Assembly: GCA_002509405.1 (NCBI GenBank)
Contig: DAVO01000025.1
Coordinates: 1-37,806, forward strand
Origin: Methanomassiliicoccaceae archaeon UBA72
GTDB taxonomy: Archaea; Thermoplasmatota; Thermoplasmata; Methanomassiliicoccales; Methanomethylophilaceae
Reading direction: 5' to 3'
Length of the DNA: 37,806 bases
Shown here: one piece after another, positions 16,321 to 25,029 of the stretch
Layout of the letters: every line of letters starts with the position of its first letter
Position numbering within the stretch: position 1 is the stretch's first letter
Made by a program: the position numbers and the translations under genes
The notes under the pieces: generated by a model
What the model saw: only the letters and a program-made list of their open reading frames with translations
Database searches by the model: none
Told to the model about the DNA's origin: nothing

Positions 16321-17121
16321 ATGACCTCCTACGACGAGATATACTCCTATATGGAGAGGCATGTCGACAGCCTAAAGACCGACAAGACCGGCGACGAGAG
16401 ACAGACCGAGGGGGAGGTCTTCGACAGGAGGACACTGATGACCCTCTACGAGTTCATGACCTCGGGCGTCATAGATGCGGTGAGATACCCCGTGTCGACA
16501 GGAAAAGAGGGCAACGTCTTCTTCGCGGAAGACCCGGAAGGCGGACCTCTGGCACTGAAGATATTCAGAACGTCTACTTCCACATTCAAAAGGCTTTCGA
16601 GATACATCGAGGGCGACCCGAGGTTCAGGGGCGTCTCCGGCAACCGCGTCAAGATGATATACGCATGGACCCAGAAGGAGTTCAAGAACCTTCAGCGCTA
16701 TTACGAAGCCGGGATACCGGTTCCGGAGCCCATCGCCTACGAGAAGAACTGCCTCGTGGAGGAGTTCATCGGAGACGAGACCGGGCCTTCGCCGCAGCTC
16801 AAGGACGTGGTCCTGGAAGACCCTACCGAAACTTACGACGAAGTCGTATCGTTCATAATCGACGGTTGGAAGGACGCGCACCTTGTCCACGGGGACCTCA
16901 GCGAGTACAACGTGCTGATGTCTTCCGAGGGGCCGATACTGATAGACTGCGGCCAGGCGATGACAATAGACTACCCGGGGGCAAAGGAGCTGCTGGAGAG
17001 GGATATCAGAAACGTCAACAGATTCTTCAAATTCCGCGGAGCGGACGTCATCGAACCCGGGATCATCACAGAAGAGACGCTGAACGCATCGAGCGAAGAA
17101 GAGGAGGATGAAGATAAATGA
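16321..17121 (+). CDS. rio1: RIO1-type serine protein kinase
   Basis: Atypical kinase/ATPase of 266 residues that acts in maturation of the small ribosomal subunit. The flexible ATP loop STGKEGNVFFAE, the ATP-binding lysine in LALKIFRTST, the catalytic loop VHGDLSEYNVL and the metal-binding IDCGQAM are all present. The C-terminus is an acidic run of glutamate and aspartate. It overlaps the downstream KH gene as ATGA, a common archaeal pairing in 40S-like subunit biogenesis. Confidence 0.95.
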   Translation: MTSYDEIYSYMERHVDSLKTDKTGDERQTEGEVFDRRTLMTLYEFMTSGVIDAVRYPVSTGKEGNVFFAEDPEGGPLALKIFRTSTSTFKRLSRYIEGDPRFRGVSGNRVKMIYAWTQKEFKNLQRYYEAGIPVPEPIAYEKNCLVEEFIGDETGPSPQLKDVVLEDPTETYDEVVSFIIDGWKDAHLVHGDLSEYNVLMSSEGPILIDCGQAMTIDYPGAKELLERDIRNVNRFFKFRGADVIEPGIITEETLNASSEEEEDEDK

Positions 17122-17660
17122 GGACCGTCAGGGTCGCTGCAGACAGGGTCGGAGTTCTTATCGGAAAATCCGGTGAGACCAAAAGAATGCTCCAGGAGAT
17201 CTCCGGCATACCGATCGACATAAAAGAGGACGGGTTGGTCATAATCCATGAGGAGAAGACCGAGGACGCCCTGATGCCGCTTAAGCTGGCCGACGTGATA
17301 AAAGCCATAGGCAGGGGTTTCAACCCCGAGAAAGCGCTGCGCCTGATGGAGGACGACGAGTTCCTTGAGATAGTCGACCTAAAAGAGTTCGTCGGCGACA
17401 GAACCAATCAGCTTAGCAGGATACGTGGGAGGCTCATCGGCAAGGACGGCAAGACCCGTCGCATAATCGAGGACCTGACCCGTTGTGAGATGATAATCTA
17501 CGGCAACACCGTGGGACTGATAGGAAACTCAATAAGCCTGCCGATCGCCAAGCACGCCGTGGAGATGATACTCAACGGCAGCGAGCACTCCAGCGTGTAC
17601 CACTATCTGGAAAGCCAGAGGCCCCGTCTCAGGATAGCCGAGATGGGATTCGACATCTGA
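17118..17660 (+). CDS. KH-domain ribosome biogenesis protein, Dim2/Pno1-like
   Basis: RNA-binding protein of 180 residues with two KH domains. The first has the GxxG-type loop in GVLIGKSGETKRML near residue 15; the second has GRLIGKDGKTRRIIEDL near residue 110. This is the archaeal counterpart of eukaryotic Pno1/Dim2, which binds the 3' end of small-subunit rRNA with RIO kinases. Overlap with rio1 by ATGA and proximity to aIF-1A support that role. There is no enzymatic motif. Confidence 0.9.
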   Translation: MRTVRVAADRVGVLIGKSGETKRMLQEISGIPIDIKEDGLVIIHEEKTEDALMPLKLADVIKAIGRGFNPEKALRLMEDDEFLEIVDLKEFVGDRTNQLSRIRGRLIGKDGKTRRIIEDLTRCEMIIYGNTVGLIGNSISLPIAKHAVEMILNGSEHSSVYHYLESQRPRLRIAEMGFDI

Positions 17661-17669
17661 GGTGCACCG

Positions 17670-18905
17670 ATGGAGGACTGGATATCGGACAACATCGAAA
17701 AGGCCGCAGGAATTGCCAAAATCGGGCTCTGCGACCGCTGCCTGGGACGCATGTTCGGAAAAGAGGGCACAGGCATGACTAACGACGTGCGCGGGGCGAT
17801 GCTCCGCGGGGCGCTCGTCTCCAAGGGGATTGACGCGCCTCCTCTCGAGAACTGCCCTCTTTGCGGCAACATGTTCGAACTCCTGCCACGCTTCGCGGAG
17901 GCCGTTTCGGATGCCGTCAGAAACGTGGAATCGGACAACTTCCTGGTGGGCACCAAGGTAGACCCGGCCGTTGCCGCGATGGAGAAGGAGATCGCAGAAG
18001 AGTTCGGACTCGAGAAAAACGAACCTATCAAGACCGAGCTCAACAGGGAGATAGGAAAACTGTCAATACCTTTGTTAGGCAGGGATGTGGAATTCACTAA
18101 CCCCCAGGTCGTTGCTTGCGTGGACACCCGTTTCGCCGATGTCGAACTGGACGTTAAACCTGTGTTCATAGCGGGACGCTACAACAAACTGAGCAGGGAG
18201 ATCCCACAGACGGTTTGGCCCTGCAGAATGTGCAAGGGCAAGGGATGTCCCAGATGCAAAGGCACAGGCAAGATGTACCAGACTTCCGTCCAGGAGATCA
18301 TCGGGGACATCGCGCTCAGGATGAGCGGCGGAGACGAACACTTCTTCCACGGGATGGGCAGAGAGGACATCGACGCCCTGATGCTGGGCGAGGGGAGGCC
18401 CTTCGTACTGGAGATCAGCGCTCCGAAGATCAGGGATATCGACCTGGAAGAGCTCTCCCGGGAGGCTAACCTCTCGGAACTGGCACAGTTCAAGGGACTG
18501 CACTACGTGCGGCGCGAGGCAGTACAGAGATACAAGGGCGCAGACCCAGACAAAGTGTATCGCGCACGTGTGAAATCCGAGGGTAAAGTTAATAAAGAGA
18601 AACTAATTGGGGTAGCCTTAGCGTTCAAGGATGTTCGCATTGACCAGAGGACCCCGACCCGTGTCGAGCACAGACGTGCCGACCTCGTTCGGAAGAGATG
18701 GATCCGCTGGGTCGAGGCAGAACCGGTCGACGACTGTGTCTTCGACCTTACGCTCGAGACAGAGTCCGGGACTTACGTGAAAGAGTTCGTTTCCGGAGAC
18801 GGGGGGAGGAGCAAGCCAAACTTCTCGGAATCCCTCGGTGTCCCCTGCGTCGTCCAGGAATTGGACGTGTTGGCGATCAAATACAAAGAACCAGAGTGTG
18901 AATGA
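17670..18905 (+). CDS. pus10: tRNA pseudouridine synthase Pus10
   Basis: Makes pseudouridine 54 and/or 55 in archaeal tRNA. It has 411 residues. Two N-terminal zinc cysteine pairs are seen (CDRC at 21-24 and CPLC at 62-65), followed by a THUMP-like region and a second cysteine cluster, CRMCKGKGCPRCKG, near 188-201. The catalytic aspartate is in GREDIDALMLGEGRPF at about 230. The C-terminal signature GTYVKEFVSGDGGR belongs to the synthase fold. The gene lies 9 bases after the KH gene and 1 base before eL21. Confidence 0.94.
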   Translation: MEDWISDNIEKAAGIAKIGLCDRCLGRMFGKEGTGMTNDVRGAMLRGALVSKGIDAPPLENCPLCGNMFELLPRFAEAVSDAVRNVESDNFLVGTKVDPAVAAMEKEIAEEFGLEKNEPIKTELNREIGKLSIPLLGRDVEFTNPQVVACVDTRFADVELDVKPVFIAGRYNKLSREIPQTVWPCRMCKGKGCPRCKGTGKMYQTSVQEIIGDIALRMSGGDEHFFHGMGREDIDALMLGEGRPFVLEISAPKIRDIDLEELSREANLSELAQFKGLHYVRREAVQRYKGADPDKVYRARVKSEGKVNKEKLIGVALAFKDVRIDQRTPTRVEHRRADLVRKRWIRWVEAEPVDDCVFDLTLETESGTYVKEFVSGDGGRSKPNFSESLGVPCVVQELDVLAIKYKEPECE

Positions 18906-18906
18906 G

Positions 18907-19200
18907 ATGCAGGCATCCAAAGGAACAAGGACAAAGACCCGCAACGTGCTCAAGAAGAAACCCAGAGCCAGCGGTCTTTCGCCTATCACAAAGGGCCTCC
19001 AGGTTTTCGAATCCGGAGAGAAGGTCAACATAGTGATAGACCCCAGCGTACACAAGGGAATGCCGTTCTCCAGGTTCCACGGCCTCACCGGAGTCATAGT
19101 CGGCTCCAGGGGAGCCGCGTACGAGGTAAGCGTAAAATCCGGCAACAAGACCAAGATGGTCGTTGCAAGGCCCGAGCACCTCGTCAGGAACGTGCAGTGA
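18907..19200 (+). CDS. rpl21e: 50S ribosomal protein eL21 (L21e)
   Basis: Basic ribosomal protein of 97 residues with the L21e features KGTRTKTRNVLKKKPR and FHGLTGVIVGSRGAAYEV. ATG 18907 follows the pus10 stop by one base; an upstream in-frame start at 18838 would only read pus10 sequence. eL21, rpoF, DUF655 and ksgA in this order form a conserved archaeal cluster, which supports all four calls. Confidence 0.95.
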   Translation: MQASKGTRTKTRNVLKKKPRASGLSPITKGLQVFESGEKVNIVIDPSVHKGMPFSRFHGLTGVIVGSRGAAYEVSVKSGNKTKMVVARPEHLVRNVQ

Positions 19201-19215
19201 ACGGACAAATATGAC

Positions 19216-19221
19216 AGGTGG
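19216..19221 (+). promoter_or_regulatory. Ribosome binding site of rpoF
   Basis: AGGTGG with spacer ATAAA decides ATG 19227 over the in-frame GTG at 19218 that lies within it. The block is identical over 14 bases to the one before ilvC. Confidence 0.75.
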
Positions 19222-19226
19222 ATAAA

Positions 19227-19544
19227 ATGGCTGAAAGGTATGTTAGTCTGGCAGAAGTGAACAGCCTATTGGCTGCAGAGAAAGAGAAGAGAGGGCTCCT
19301 CACACTTCAGAATGCTTCGATGGAGCATGCCAAGGTCATGAGCCGTCTCTCGGCAGGAGACGCCGCCAAGCTCATAGAAGAGCTGAGGTCGATCCCGCCT
19401 GTTTCAGATTTTACCGCTGTTAAAATAGCGGATGTTCTCCCCCAATTCCCGGTGGACCTACGTGCGATCTTCTCTAAAGAGAGGGTCAATCTGGAACCCG
19501 AGGCCATTGAAAAAATATTAGCGACAGTCGCTAAATACATGTAA
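19227..19544 (+). CDS. rpoF: DNA-directed RNA polymerase subunit F (Rpo4)
   Basis: Counterpart of eukaryotic Rpb4; with Rpo7 it forms the stalk of RNA polymerase. It has 105 residues. The HRDC-like helical fold is suggested by YVSLAEVNSLLAAE at the start and the closing DLRAIFSKERVNLEPEAIEKI, typical of the family. It is placed between eL21 and DUF655 as in many archaea. It ends in TAA. Confidence 0.93.
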   Translation: MAERYVSLAEVNSLLAAEKEKRGLLTLQNASMEHAKVMSRLSAGDAAKLIEELRSIPPVSDFTAVKIADVLPQFPVDLRAIFSKERVNLEPEAIEKILATVAKYM

Positions 19545-19568
19545 GCAGGTACTCGGAAGGGGATCACC

Positions 19569-20117
19569 GTGGAAGAGTACGTACGAATCATCGATTATTT
19601 GCCGCAGGGCATGCCCGGCGGCGGCTTTTCAAAAAAAGAACCAGTTTGCTACGGCATCGGCGAAGAAGAGTTCAAGCTCTTCGAACTGACGCCCAAGGCC
19701 GGTTCGAAGATCACCATGGGCGACCGCGTGTACGTCGGAGAGAGCAGGAATCTCCGCACGCAGATCGACCACATCAAAAAGCGCGTTGGATTCAACGATC
19801 TCACAAGCACCGCCCAGTCGGAGATGGAATACGCCGTGGCCGACATAGTGGCCGCGCACCCCCAGCGGTTCGTACGTTTCTACAATGAGGCCGGCCCGAT
19901 CTCGATGCGCAAGCACCTCCTCGAGGAGCTCCCCGGACTCGGCAAGAAGAGCATGGAAGCGATAATCAAAGAGCGCGAGAAGGGCAAATTCAAGGATTTT
20001 CAAGATTTGACCGCAAGGGTCCCCCTGGTGAAGAACCCTGACAAACTAATAGCCTCGCGCATCGTCCAAGAGATATCGGACAGCGACATGAAGCGCTATA
20101 TCTTCGTCTCGAAATGA
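19569..20117 (+). CDS. DUF655 family RNA/DNA-binding protein
   Basis: 182-residue conserved archaeal protein. The N-terminus EEYVRIIDYLPQGMPGG leads an OB-like region, and a helix-hairpin-helix motif LLEELPGLGKKSMEAIIKER lies near residues 117-136, which points to nucleic-acid binding. Its molecular role is not established, but it constantly sits between rpoF and ksgA. The start is GTG 19569, preceded by GGAAGGGGA. It overlaps ksgA by 4 bases. Confidence 0.9.
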   Translation: MEEYVRIIDYLPQGMPGGGFSKKEPVCYGIGEEEFKLFELTPKAGSKITMGDRVYVGESRNLRTQIDHIKKRVGFNDLTSTAQSEMEYAVADIVAAHPQRFVRFYNEAGPISMRKHLLEELPGLGKKSMEAIIKEREKGKFKDFQDLTARVPLVKNPDKLIASRIVQEISDSDMKRYIFVSK

Positions 20118-20902
20118 GCGAGACCGGACGTCTCATCGGAGAGACCGGGCTCGTTCCGAAAAAGAGCAAAGGGCAAAATTTTCTGATCGACGGTGCGACG
20201 GCCGACAGGCAGATCGCCCATGCCGGGATATCCAAGGACGACAGGGTGCTGGAGGTCGGGCCTGGATTCGGCATGCTGACCGAACGTCTTGTACGTGAGA
20301 GCGAACATGTCACCTGCATCGAACTGGACGACAAGCTGGCAGATTATATTTCCGAAAAATTCGGAGACGAGGTCTCCCTCATCAGAGGAGATGCTCTGAA
20401 GGTGAAGTGGCCGGAGTTCGACGTTTTCGTTAGCAACCTGCCATACAGCGTGTCCACTCCGATCATCTTCAAACTGCTGGAACAGAACTACAGGAACGCC
20501 GTTATAATGGTTCAGAAAGAGTTCGCCGAAAGGATGACTGCCCTGCCCGGCACCTCTGACTACTCCCGGCTGACCGTCGGCGTTTACTATCGGTCCGAAT
20601 GCAGGATGCTGGAGACCGTTCCCTCTTCCCGTTTCAACCCCCGTCCTAAGGTCGACTCGGCGGTCGTTAGCCTTGTTTCGCGCCCGGCGCCTTTCAAAGT
20701 GGAAGACGAGAAGCTTTTCTTCAGGGTGACCGAGACGTGCTTCACCCACCGCCGCAAGAAGATCGGTACCGCGCTGAAGAACGCACGCATAATCGGAAGT
20801 GACGCGGAACTGCCGTACTTGGACGACAGGATTGAGGTCCTGTCGCCCGAGGAGATAGCGGAACTGTCCAACCTCATATATGCGCTGCGCTGCGCGCCAT
20901 AA
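20114..20902 (+). CDS. ksgA: 16S rRNA adenine dimethyltransferase
   Basis: Methylates two adjacent adenosines in the 3' hairpin of small-subunit rRNA using S-adenosylmethionine. It has 262 residues. The N-terminal KKSKGQNFLID, SAM motif I LEVGPGFGMLTERL, the acidic CIELDD and catalytic motif NLPYS are all visible. The C-terminal helical domain contains FTHRRKKIGTALKN. The start overlaps the DUF655 stop as ATGA. It ends in TAA. Confidence 0.96.
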   Translation: MSETGRLIGETGLVPKKSKGQNFLIDGATADRQIAHAGISKDDRVLEVGPGFGMLTERLVRESEHVTCIELDDKLADYISEKFGDEVSLIRGDALKVKWPEFDVFVSNLPYSVSTPIIFKLLEQNYRNAVIMVQKEFAERMTALPGTSDYSRLTVGVYYRSECRMLETVPSSRFNPRPKVDSAVVSLVSRPAPFKVEDEKLFFRVTETCFTHRRKKIGTALKNARIIGSDAELPYLDDRIEVLSPEEIAELSNLIYALRCAP

Positions 20903-20938
20903 GTGTAAATGTTAGCTTGCCGATACAGGGCCGATCGA

Positions 20939-22126
20939 ATGCTTATCGGAATAGTAGGAAAGCCCAATGTGGGCAAATCGACGTTCTTCAGCGCGGCAAC
21001 GATGGCGCCTGTGGAGATAGCCAACTACCCGTTCACCACGATAGAGCCAAACAAGGGCGTCGGCCACGTCAGGTCACGCTGCCCCTGTAAAGAGCTGGGC
21101 GTCGCGTGCACGCCTCACAACTCCGCATGCGTGAACGGGACCAGAATGATACCCGTTGAACTGCTGGACGTGGCAGGTCTCGTTCCGGACGCATGGGACG
21201 GGAAAGGATTGGGCAACAGGTTCCTCGACGACCTCAGGCAGGCGGACGCCCTCATCAACGTCATCGACGTCAGCGGATCGACGGACATAGAGGGGAACCC
21301 TCTTGAGCCTGGATCCCACGACCCCATCGAAGACATTACTTTCCTTCAAAAAGAGATCGACCGCTGGATGCTGGAGATCATAAAGAACGGATTCGGAAGG
21401 ATAGCCAGGCAAGCGAAGATGCAAGGCACCAAGCCGGAAGTCATACTCGGCGAGAGATTGGCGGGCCTTAAGGTCAGCGAGGGGCACATCAAGGACGCGG
21501 TGAAAGCCGTCAGCCTTCCCGACGACCCTTTGCTCTGGGACGACGACATCCTTCTCTCGCTATGCGCCAGAATACGGGAGAACGGCCGTCCGATGATGGT
21601 GGCCATGAACAAGGCCGATATCGCCTCAGACGGCAACATCGAAAAGGTCAGGAAGTTCGCGGAGCACTGCACGCCCACAATGGCGGAGACAGAACTTGCC
21701 CTCAAGAAGGCGGCGGCCGCTAACATCGTAGAGTACGTCCCGGGCGACAGCTCATTCAAAATCAAAGAGGGGGCCAAAGTAAACGACGCGCAGAAGAAGG
21801 CCCTGGGATACATGAACGAGAAACTAGAGAATTTCGGCGGAACCGGCGTCCAGACCTGCCTGGAGGAAGCGGCCTTCAGGATGCTGGACCTCATAACTGT
21901 ATATCCGGTCGAGGATGAGAACAAGTACACCGACCATTTCGGAAGGGTCCTTCCGGACGCTTTCCTGATGCCGCGCGGTTCAACGGCCAAGGACCTGGCT
22001 TACAGAGTGCACTCGGACCTCGGGGATAAATTCATAAGGGCTGTGAACGCGAAGACCAAACGCACCGTCGGAGCGGATTATGTCCTGCAGGACGGCGACG
22101 TGCTGAGGATAGTTGCCAACAGGTGA
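20939..22126 (+). CDS. OBG/YchF-related GTPase with TGS domain
   Basis: 395-residue translation-associated GTPase. The G1 motif GKPNVGKST is followed by a YPFTTIEPNKGVGHVR switch region, the G3 motif DVAGLV and the G4 motif MNKAD at about 222-226. A C-terminal TGS domain occupies roughly the last 70 residues (VYPVEDENKYTDHFGR onward). True YchF/OLA1 proteins have a changed G4 and favour ATP; the intact NKAD here suggests GTP and the archaeal sister family. ATG 20939 is preferred over a start at 20909, which reads ten atypical residues. Confidence 0.88.
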   Translation: MLIGIVGKPNVGKSTFFSAATMAPVEIANYPFTTIEPNKGVGHVRSRCPCKELGVACTPHNSACVNGTRMIPVELLDVAGLVPDAWDGKGLGNRFLDDLRQADALINVIDVSGSTDIEGNPLEPGSHDPIEDITFLQKEIDRWMLEIIKNGFGRIARQAKMQGTKPEVILGERLAGLKVSEGHIKDAVKAVSLPDDPLLWDDDILLSLCARIRENGRPMMVAMNKADIASDGNIEKVRKFAEHCTPTMAETELALKKAAAANIVEYVPGDSSFKIKEGAKVNDAQKKALGYMNEKLENFGGTGVQTCLEEAAFRMLDLITVYPVEDENKYTDHFGRVLPDAFLMPRGSTAKDLAYRVHSDLGDKFIRAVNAKTKRTVGADYVLQDGDVLRIVANR

Positions 22127-22130
22127 TGCT

Positions 22131-24542
22131 GTGGGGAACTGGGATGTCAGAATTCTAACCGCCTCGTACACCCAGAGCGGAGACGAGATACTTGTCGAGC
22201 TTTTCGGAAAGACCCGCGAAGGGAGGTCGATCACAATCCTGGCACACGGTTTCCGCCCCTATTATTTCATAGTGAGGCCTACTCCGGCGGCCGAAGAGAA
22301 GCTGGGCAGGGACCCCGATGTTCTGAAGACGGAACACGAAAGCCTCCTGTTACGTGGGGAGTTCCAGGACGTTCTGAAAGTCACGATAAAATACCCCTGG
22401 AAGGTACCTGAATACCGCAGTAAGGCAATCAACGACGGTTTCAAGGTCCTTGCGGCAGACATCCCCTTCCATCACAGATACATCTATGACATGGACATCG
22501 GCGCCTGCATAAGGGTGACCGGTAAAGAGAGACCGGGCCCTTACGTGACGGAACTTGTGGTAGATCTGGATTCCTACGAGGACCTGGCCCCTTTCACCCC
22601 TCCTTTGAAGATAATGTCCTTCGACCTGGAGAACAGCGTGGAGCACGATTTCATCTACTGCATATGCGCGGTGGTGTCCGAAGGGGAAAAGAAATGGAAT
22701 TGCGAACCTATAACCGGCTCCGAAAAAGAGATCATAGTAAAATTCGCAGAACTGATCAGAAAGGAAGACCCGGACATCCTCACAGGATACAACATCGATA
22801 ACTATGATATCAAGAAAATCAAAGAAAGGGCTGATATCAACAAGTTGGAGAACGCCTTGCCGTGGGGGCGCGACGGAGGTCAGCCCAGAGTAGTAAGCGA
22901 CAGGTTCTGGCGTGTCAAAGGGAGACTTGTGATCGATGCATGGTGGGCGGCAAAGAGGGAGATCCGGCCCAAACAGGAGACTTTGAACGCCGTCTCGATG
23001 CTCCTCCTCGGAGAGGGCAAGATGGACGTGAACCCTGCCCACATGGATTCCGAATGGGAGAAAAATCGCGCAAAGGTGCTGGAATACTGCACCAAGGACG
23101 CTGATCTGGCACTTCGCATTTTGAACGCTGTGGATACGATCAGAAAGGGCATGGACCTGGCCGCCGTGTCCAGGCTTCCGGCTGAAGATGTGCTCACTTC
23201 CGGCTCGTCGCAGCTTGCAGATTCCCTGCTGATCCGCGCCGCAGACCGCCATAAGGTTGCGGTGCCCATGATGGGCGGCAGGAGGACGGACGATGACCAG
23301 ATCGAGGGGGGATACGTGCACACGATGAAACCCGGCCTTTACCACTGGGTAGTGGTTCTCGACTTCAAATCCATGTATCCGTCCCTGATAATCGCCAAGA
23401 ACATCTGCTTCACTACCCTTTCCGAAGATGGAGAAATAGTAAGCCCTTCAGGCGCCAGATTTATTTCCAAGGAACGCAGGGAGGGGCTCCTGCCCACGAT
23501 ACTTTCTGACCTGATGAAGTACAGGGACAGCATCAAATCTTCGATGAAACTGACTAAAGACCCGGCCGAGTACCATTACCTCGACGGTCTCCAATCCGCT
23601 GTCAAGATCCTCATGAACACATTCTATGGCGTGTTCGCATCTTCGTTCTACAGATTCACCAATAAGAACATAGGTTCCGCGATAACGTCCTTCGCCAGAG
23701 GGAACGTCAAAGGCATCATAGCAGAGCTGGGGTCGGAGAAGATCGAAGTGATCTATTCCGACACGGACTCGGTCTTCGTCCAGTCGCCGTACGGCGAGCT
23801 CGATGGTTCCGTGAAGTTCGGGAAGTCCCTTTCAGAGAGGTTCTCGAGAGAGGGCGGGACCCTCGAGTTCGAAAAGCTCATGGAGCCGCTGTTCACCCAC
23901 GGAAAGAAGAAGAGGTATGTGGGAAGGGTCGTTTGGCCGGAGAAGAAAGACGAGCTGCTGGTCCGCGGCTACGAGATACGCAGGTCGGACTCCTTCGACC
24001 TTCAGAGCGACCTGCTGGAGAAGCTATTCGATAAGATACTCGACGAGGATAACGAAGGCGCCGTATCCTTGGTCAGGAAGGTCATCCAGGATACCATGGC
24101 CGGCAAGGTCCGGACCGAGGACCTTGTTATCTCCAGGACCTGCAAGGGGGTCAACTCGTATGCGAATCCGGACAGCATGACGAACGTTCAGGCGGCGAAG
24201 AAGCTTGTCGCCCTCGGCTACGAGTTCATACCGGGGATGAAAGTATCATGGATCGTCACCGACGGCAAGGCTGTGCCTCAGCAGGTGGAGCCTTTCGTCA
24301 GCGGGAAGGAATTCGAACATGTGCCGGACTACCGCTACTACGCCGAGCGCCTTGCACAGACGGCGTCCAGGATAACCGAGGTTTTCGGATGGTCCGAACG
24401 CGACCTGATGTTGGGCAGCCAGCAGGCCACGCTGTTCGATGCGGGTTTCGAGACCGTACAGGCGGGCAGGCCAAAGGGCGCCCCTAAGACGTCGGCGCCC
24501 GCCCCGAAGAAGAAGCCTTCGAGCCTCGATGATTTCTTCTGA
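22131..24542 (+). CDS. polB: DNA polymerase family B
   Basis: Replicative or repair DNA polymerase of 803 residues. The proofreading exonuclease motifs are SFDLEN (about 163), YNIDNYD (about 220) and YCTKDADL (about 319). The polymerase motifs are DFKSMYPSL (A, about 411), KILMNTFYG (B, about 492) and YSDTDSV (C, about 541), all intact. The last eight residues, PSSLDDFF, resemble a PCNA-interacting peptide without its usual glutamine. GTG 22131 is chosen because AGGTGA lies 4 bases upstream; it starts 4 bases after the GTPase stop. The 3' end is 9 bases from the convergent zinc-ribbon gene. Confidence 0.95.
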   Translation: MGNWDVRILTASYTQSGDEILVELFGKTREGRSITILAHGFRPYYFIVRPTPAAEEKLGRDPDVLKTEHESLLLRGEFQDVLKVTIKYPWKVPEYRSKAINDGFKVLAADIPFHHRYIYDMDIGACIRVTGKERPGPYVTELVVDLDSYEDLAPFTPPLKIMSFDLENSVEHDFIYCICAVVSEGEKKWNCEPITGSEKEIIVKFAELIRKEDPDILTGYNIDNYDIKKIKERADINKLENALPWGRDGGQPRVVSDRFWRVKGRLVIDAWWAAKREIRPKQETLNAVSMLLLGEGKMDVNPAHMDSEWEKNRAKVLEYCTKDADLALRILNAVDTIRKGMDLAAVSRLPAEDVLTSGSSQLADSLLIRAADRHKVAVPMMGGRRTDDDQIEGGYVHTMKPGLYHWVVVLDFKSMYPSLIIAKNICFTTLSEDGEIVSPSGARFISKERREGLLPTILSDLMKYRDSIKSSMKLTKDPAEYHYLDGLQSAVKILMNTFYGVFASSFYRFTNKNIGSAITSFARGNVKGIIAELGSEKIEVIYSDTDSVFVQSPYGELDGSVKFGKSLSERFSREGGTLEFEKLMEPLFTHGKKKRYVGRVVWPEKKDELLVRGYEIRRSDSFDLQSDLLEKLFDKILDEDNEGAVSLVRKVIQDTMAGKVRTEDLVISRTCKGVNSYANPDSMTNVQAAKKLVALGYEFIPGMKVSWIVTDGKAVPQQVEPFVSGKEFEHVPDYRYYAERLAQTASRITEVFGWSERDLMLGSQQATLFDAGFETVQAGRPKGAPKTSAPAPKKKPSSLDDFF

Positions 24543-24551
24543 CCTTCGGCC

Positions 24552-24881
24552 TCACACTGCAAGCAACGACATGAGGAACACGAAGTTCAGCGCCCAGACC
24601 GCCAGCGACACAAATATCGCCAATATGCAGACGCCGAGGTATGTGTTGCTCCTCTTGTTCTTGTCCTTGTGGGCGATCGCGGCCCCGATAATGCCCAATA
24701 TTATGCCGAACAAGGGCACGAAAATTCCCGCTATTATGCCCAGTATTCCCAATATCAGGGGCAGTACCGAAGGCGATCCTCTGGCCTCGAAAACAGGTAC
24801 GGTTACCTGGTCGGAGCCGCAACTTGGACAGAAACTAGTACCGGACGGTATTTCGAAACCGCAGTTCGTGCAGTATGGCAT
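24552..24881 (-). CDS. zinc-ribbon membrane protein, DUF4190-like
   Basis: 109-residue protein with an N-terminal zinc ribbon (CTNC at 4-7 and CPSC at 18-21), then two hydrophobic segments at about 37-69 and 80-105 separated by the charged turn HKDKNKR. Such proteins are common in archaea and anchor a small cytosolic zinc finger at the membrane; no function is known. It is a single-gene unit, convergent with polB and divergent from eL15. Confidence 0.8.
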   Translation of the reverse strand: MPYCTNCGFEIPSGTSFCPSCGSDQVTVPVFEARGSPSVLPLILGILGIIAGIFVPLFGIILGIIGAAIAHKDKNKRSNTYLGVCILAIFVSLAVWALNFVFLMSLLAV

Positions 24882-24934
24882 AGAGGATCATCATCATATG
24901 TCAATAAAATCTTTATCTGACCTTCCCTCCGTCA

Positions 24935-24946
24935 ATTATTAAATAC
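24935..24946 (+). promoter_or_regulatory. TATA box of eL15
   Basis: ATTATTAAATAC upstream of the eL15 gene predicts transcription from about 24970 and a leader of roughly 60 bases, long for this window. Confidence 0.55.
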
Positions 24947-24967
24947 TCCCTGGTAATCACAGCTTTA

Positions 24968-24986
24968 CAGAGCATTATTGGCTCTG
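24968..24986 (+). promoter_or_regulatory. Hairpin at the 5' end of the eL15 leader
   Basis: Perfect 6-base inverted repeat CAGAGC / GCTCTG around the loop ATTATTG, placed at the predicted transcript start. Two near-identical AAAAGGTGA ribosome-binding blocks follow at 25003-25011 and 25017-25025; only the second is well spaced from ATG 25030. Confidence 0.45.
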
Positions 24987-25029
24987 CGGAAATGTGCCCC
25001 TAAAAAGGTGAATCCGAAAAGGTGATACA

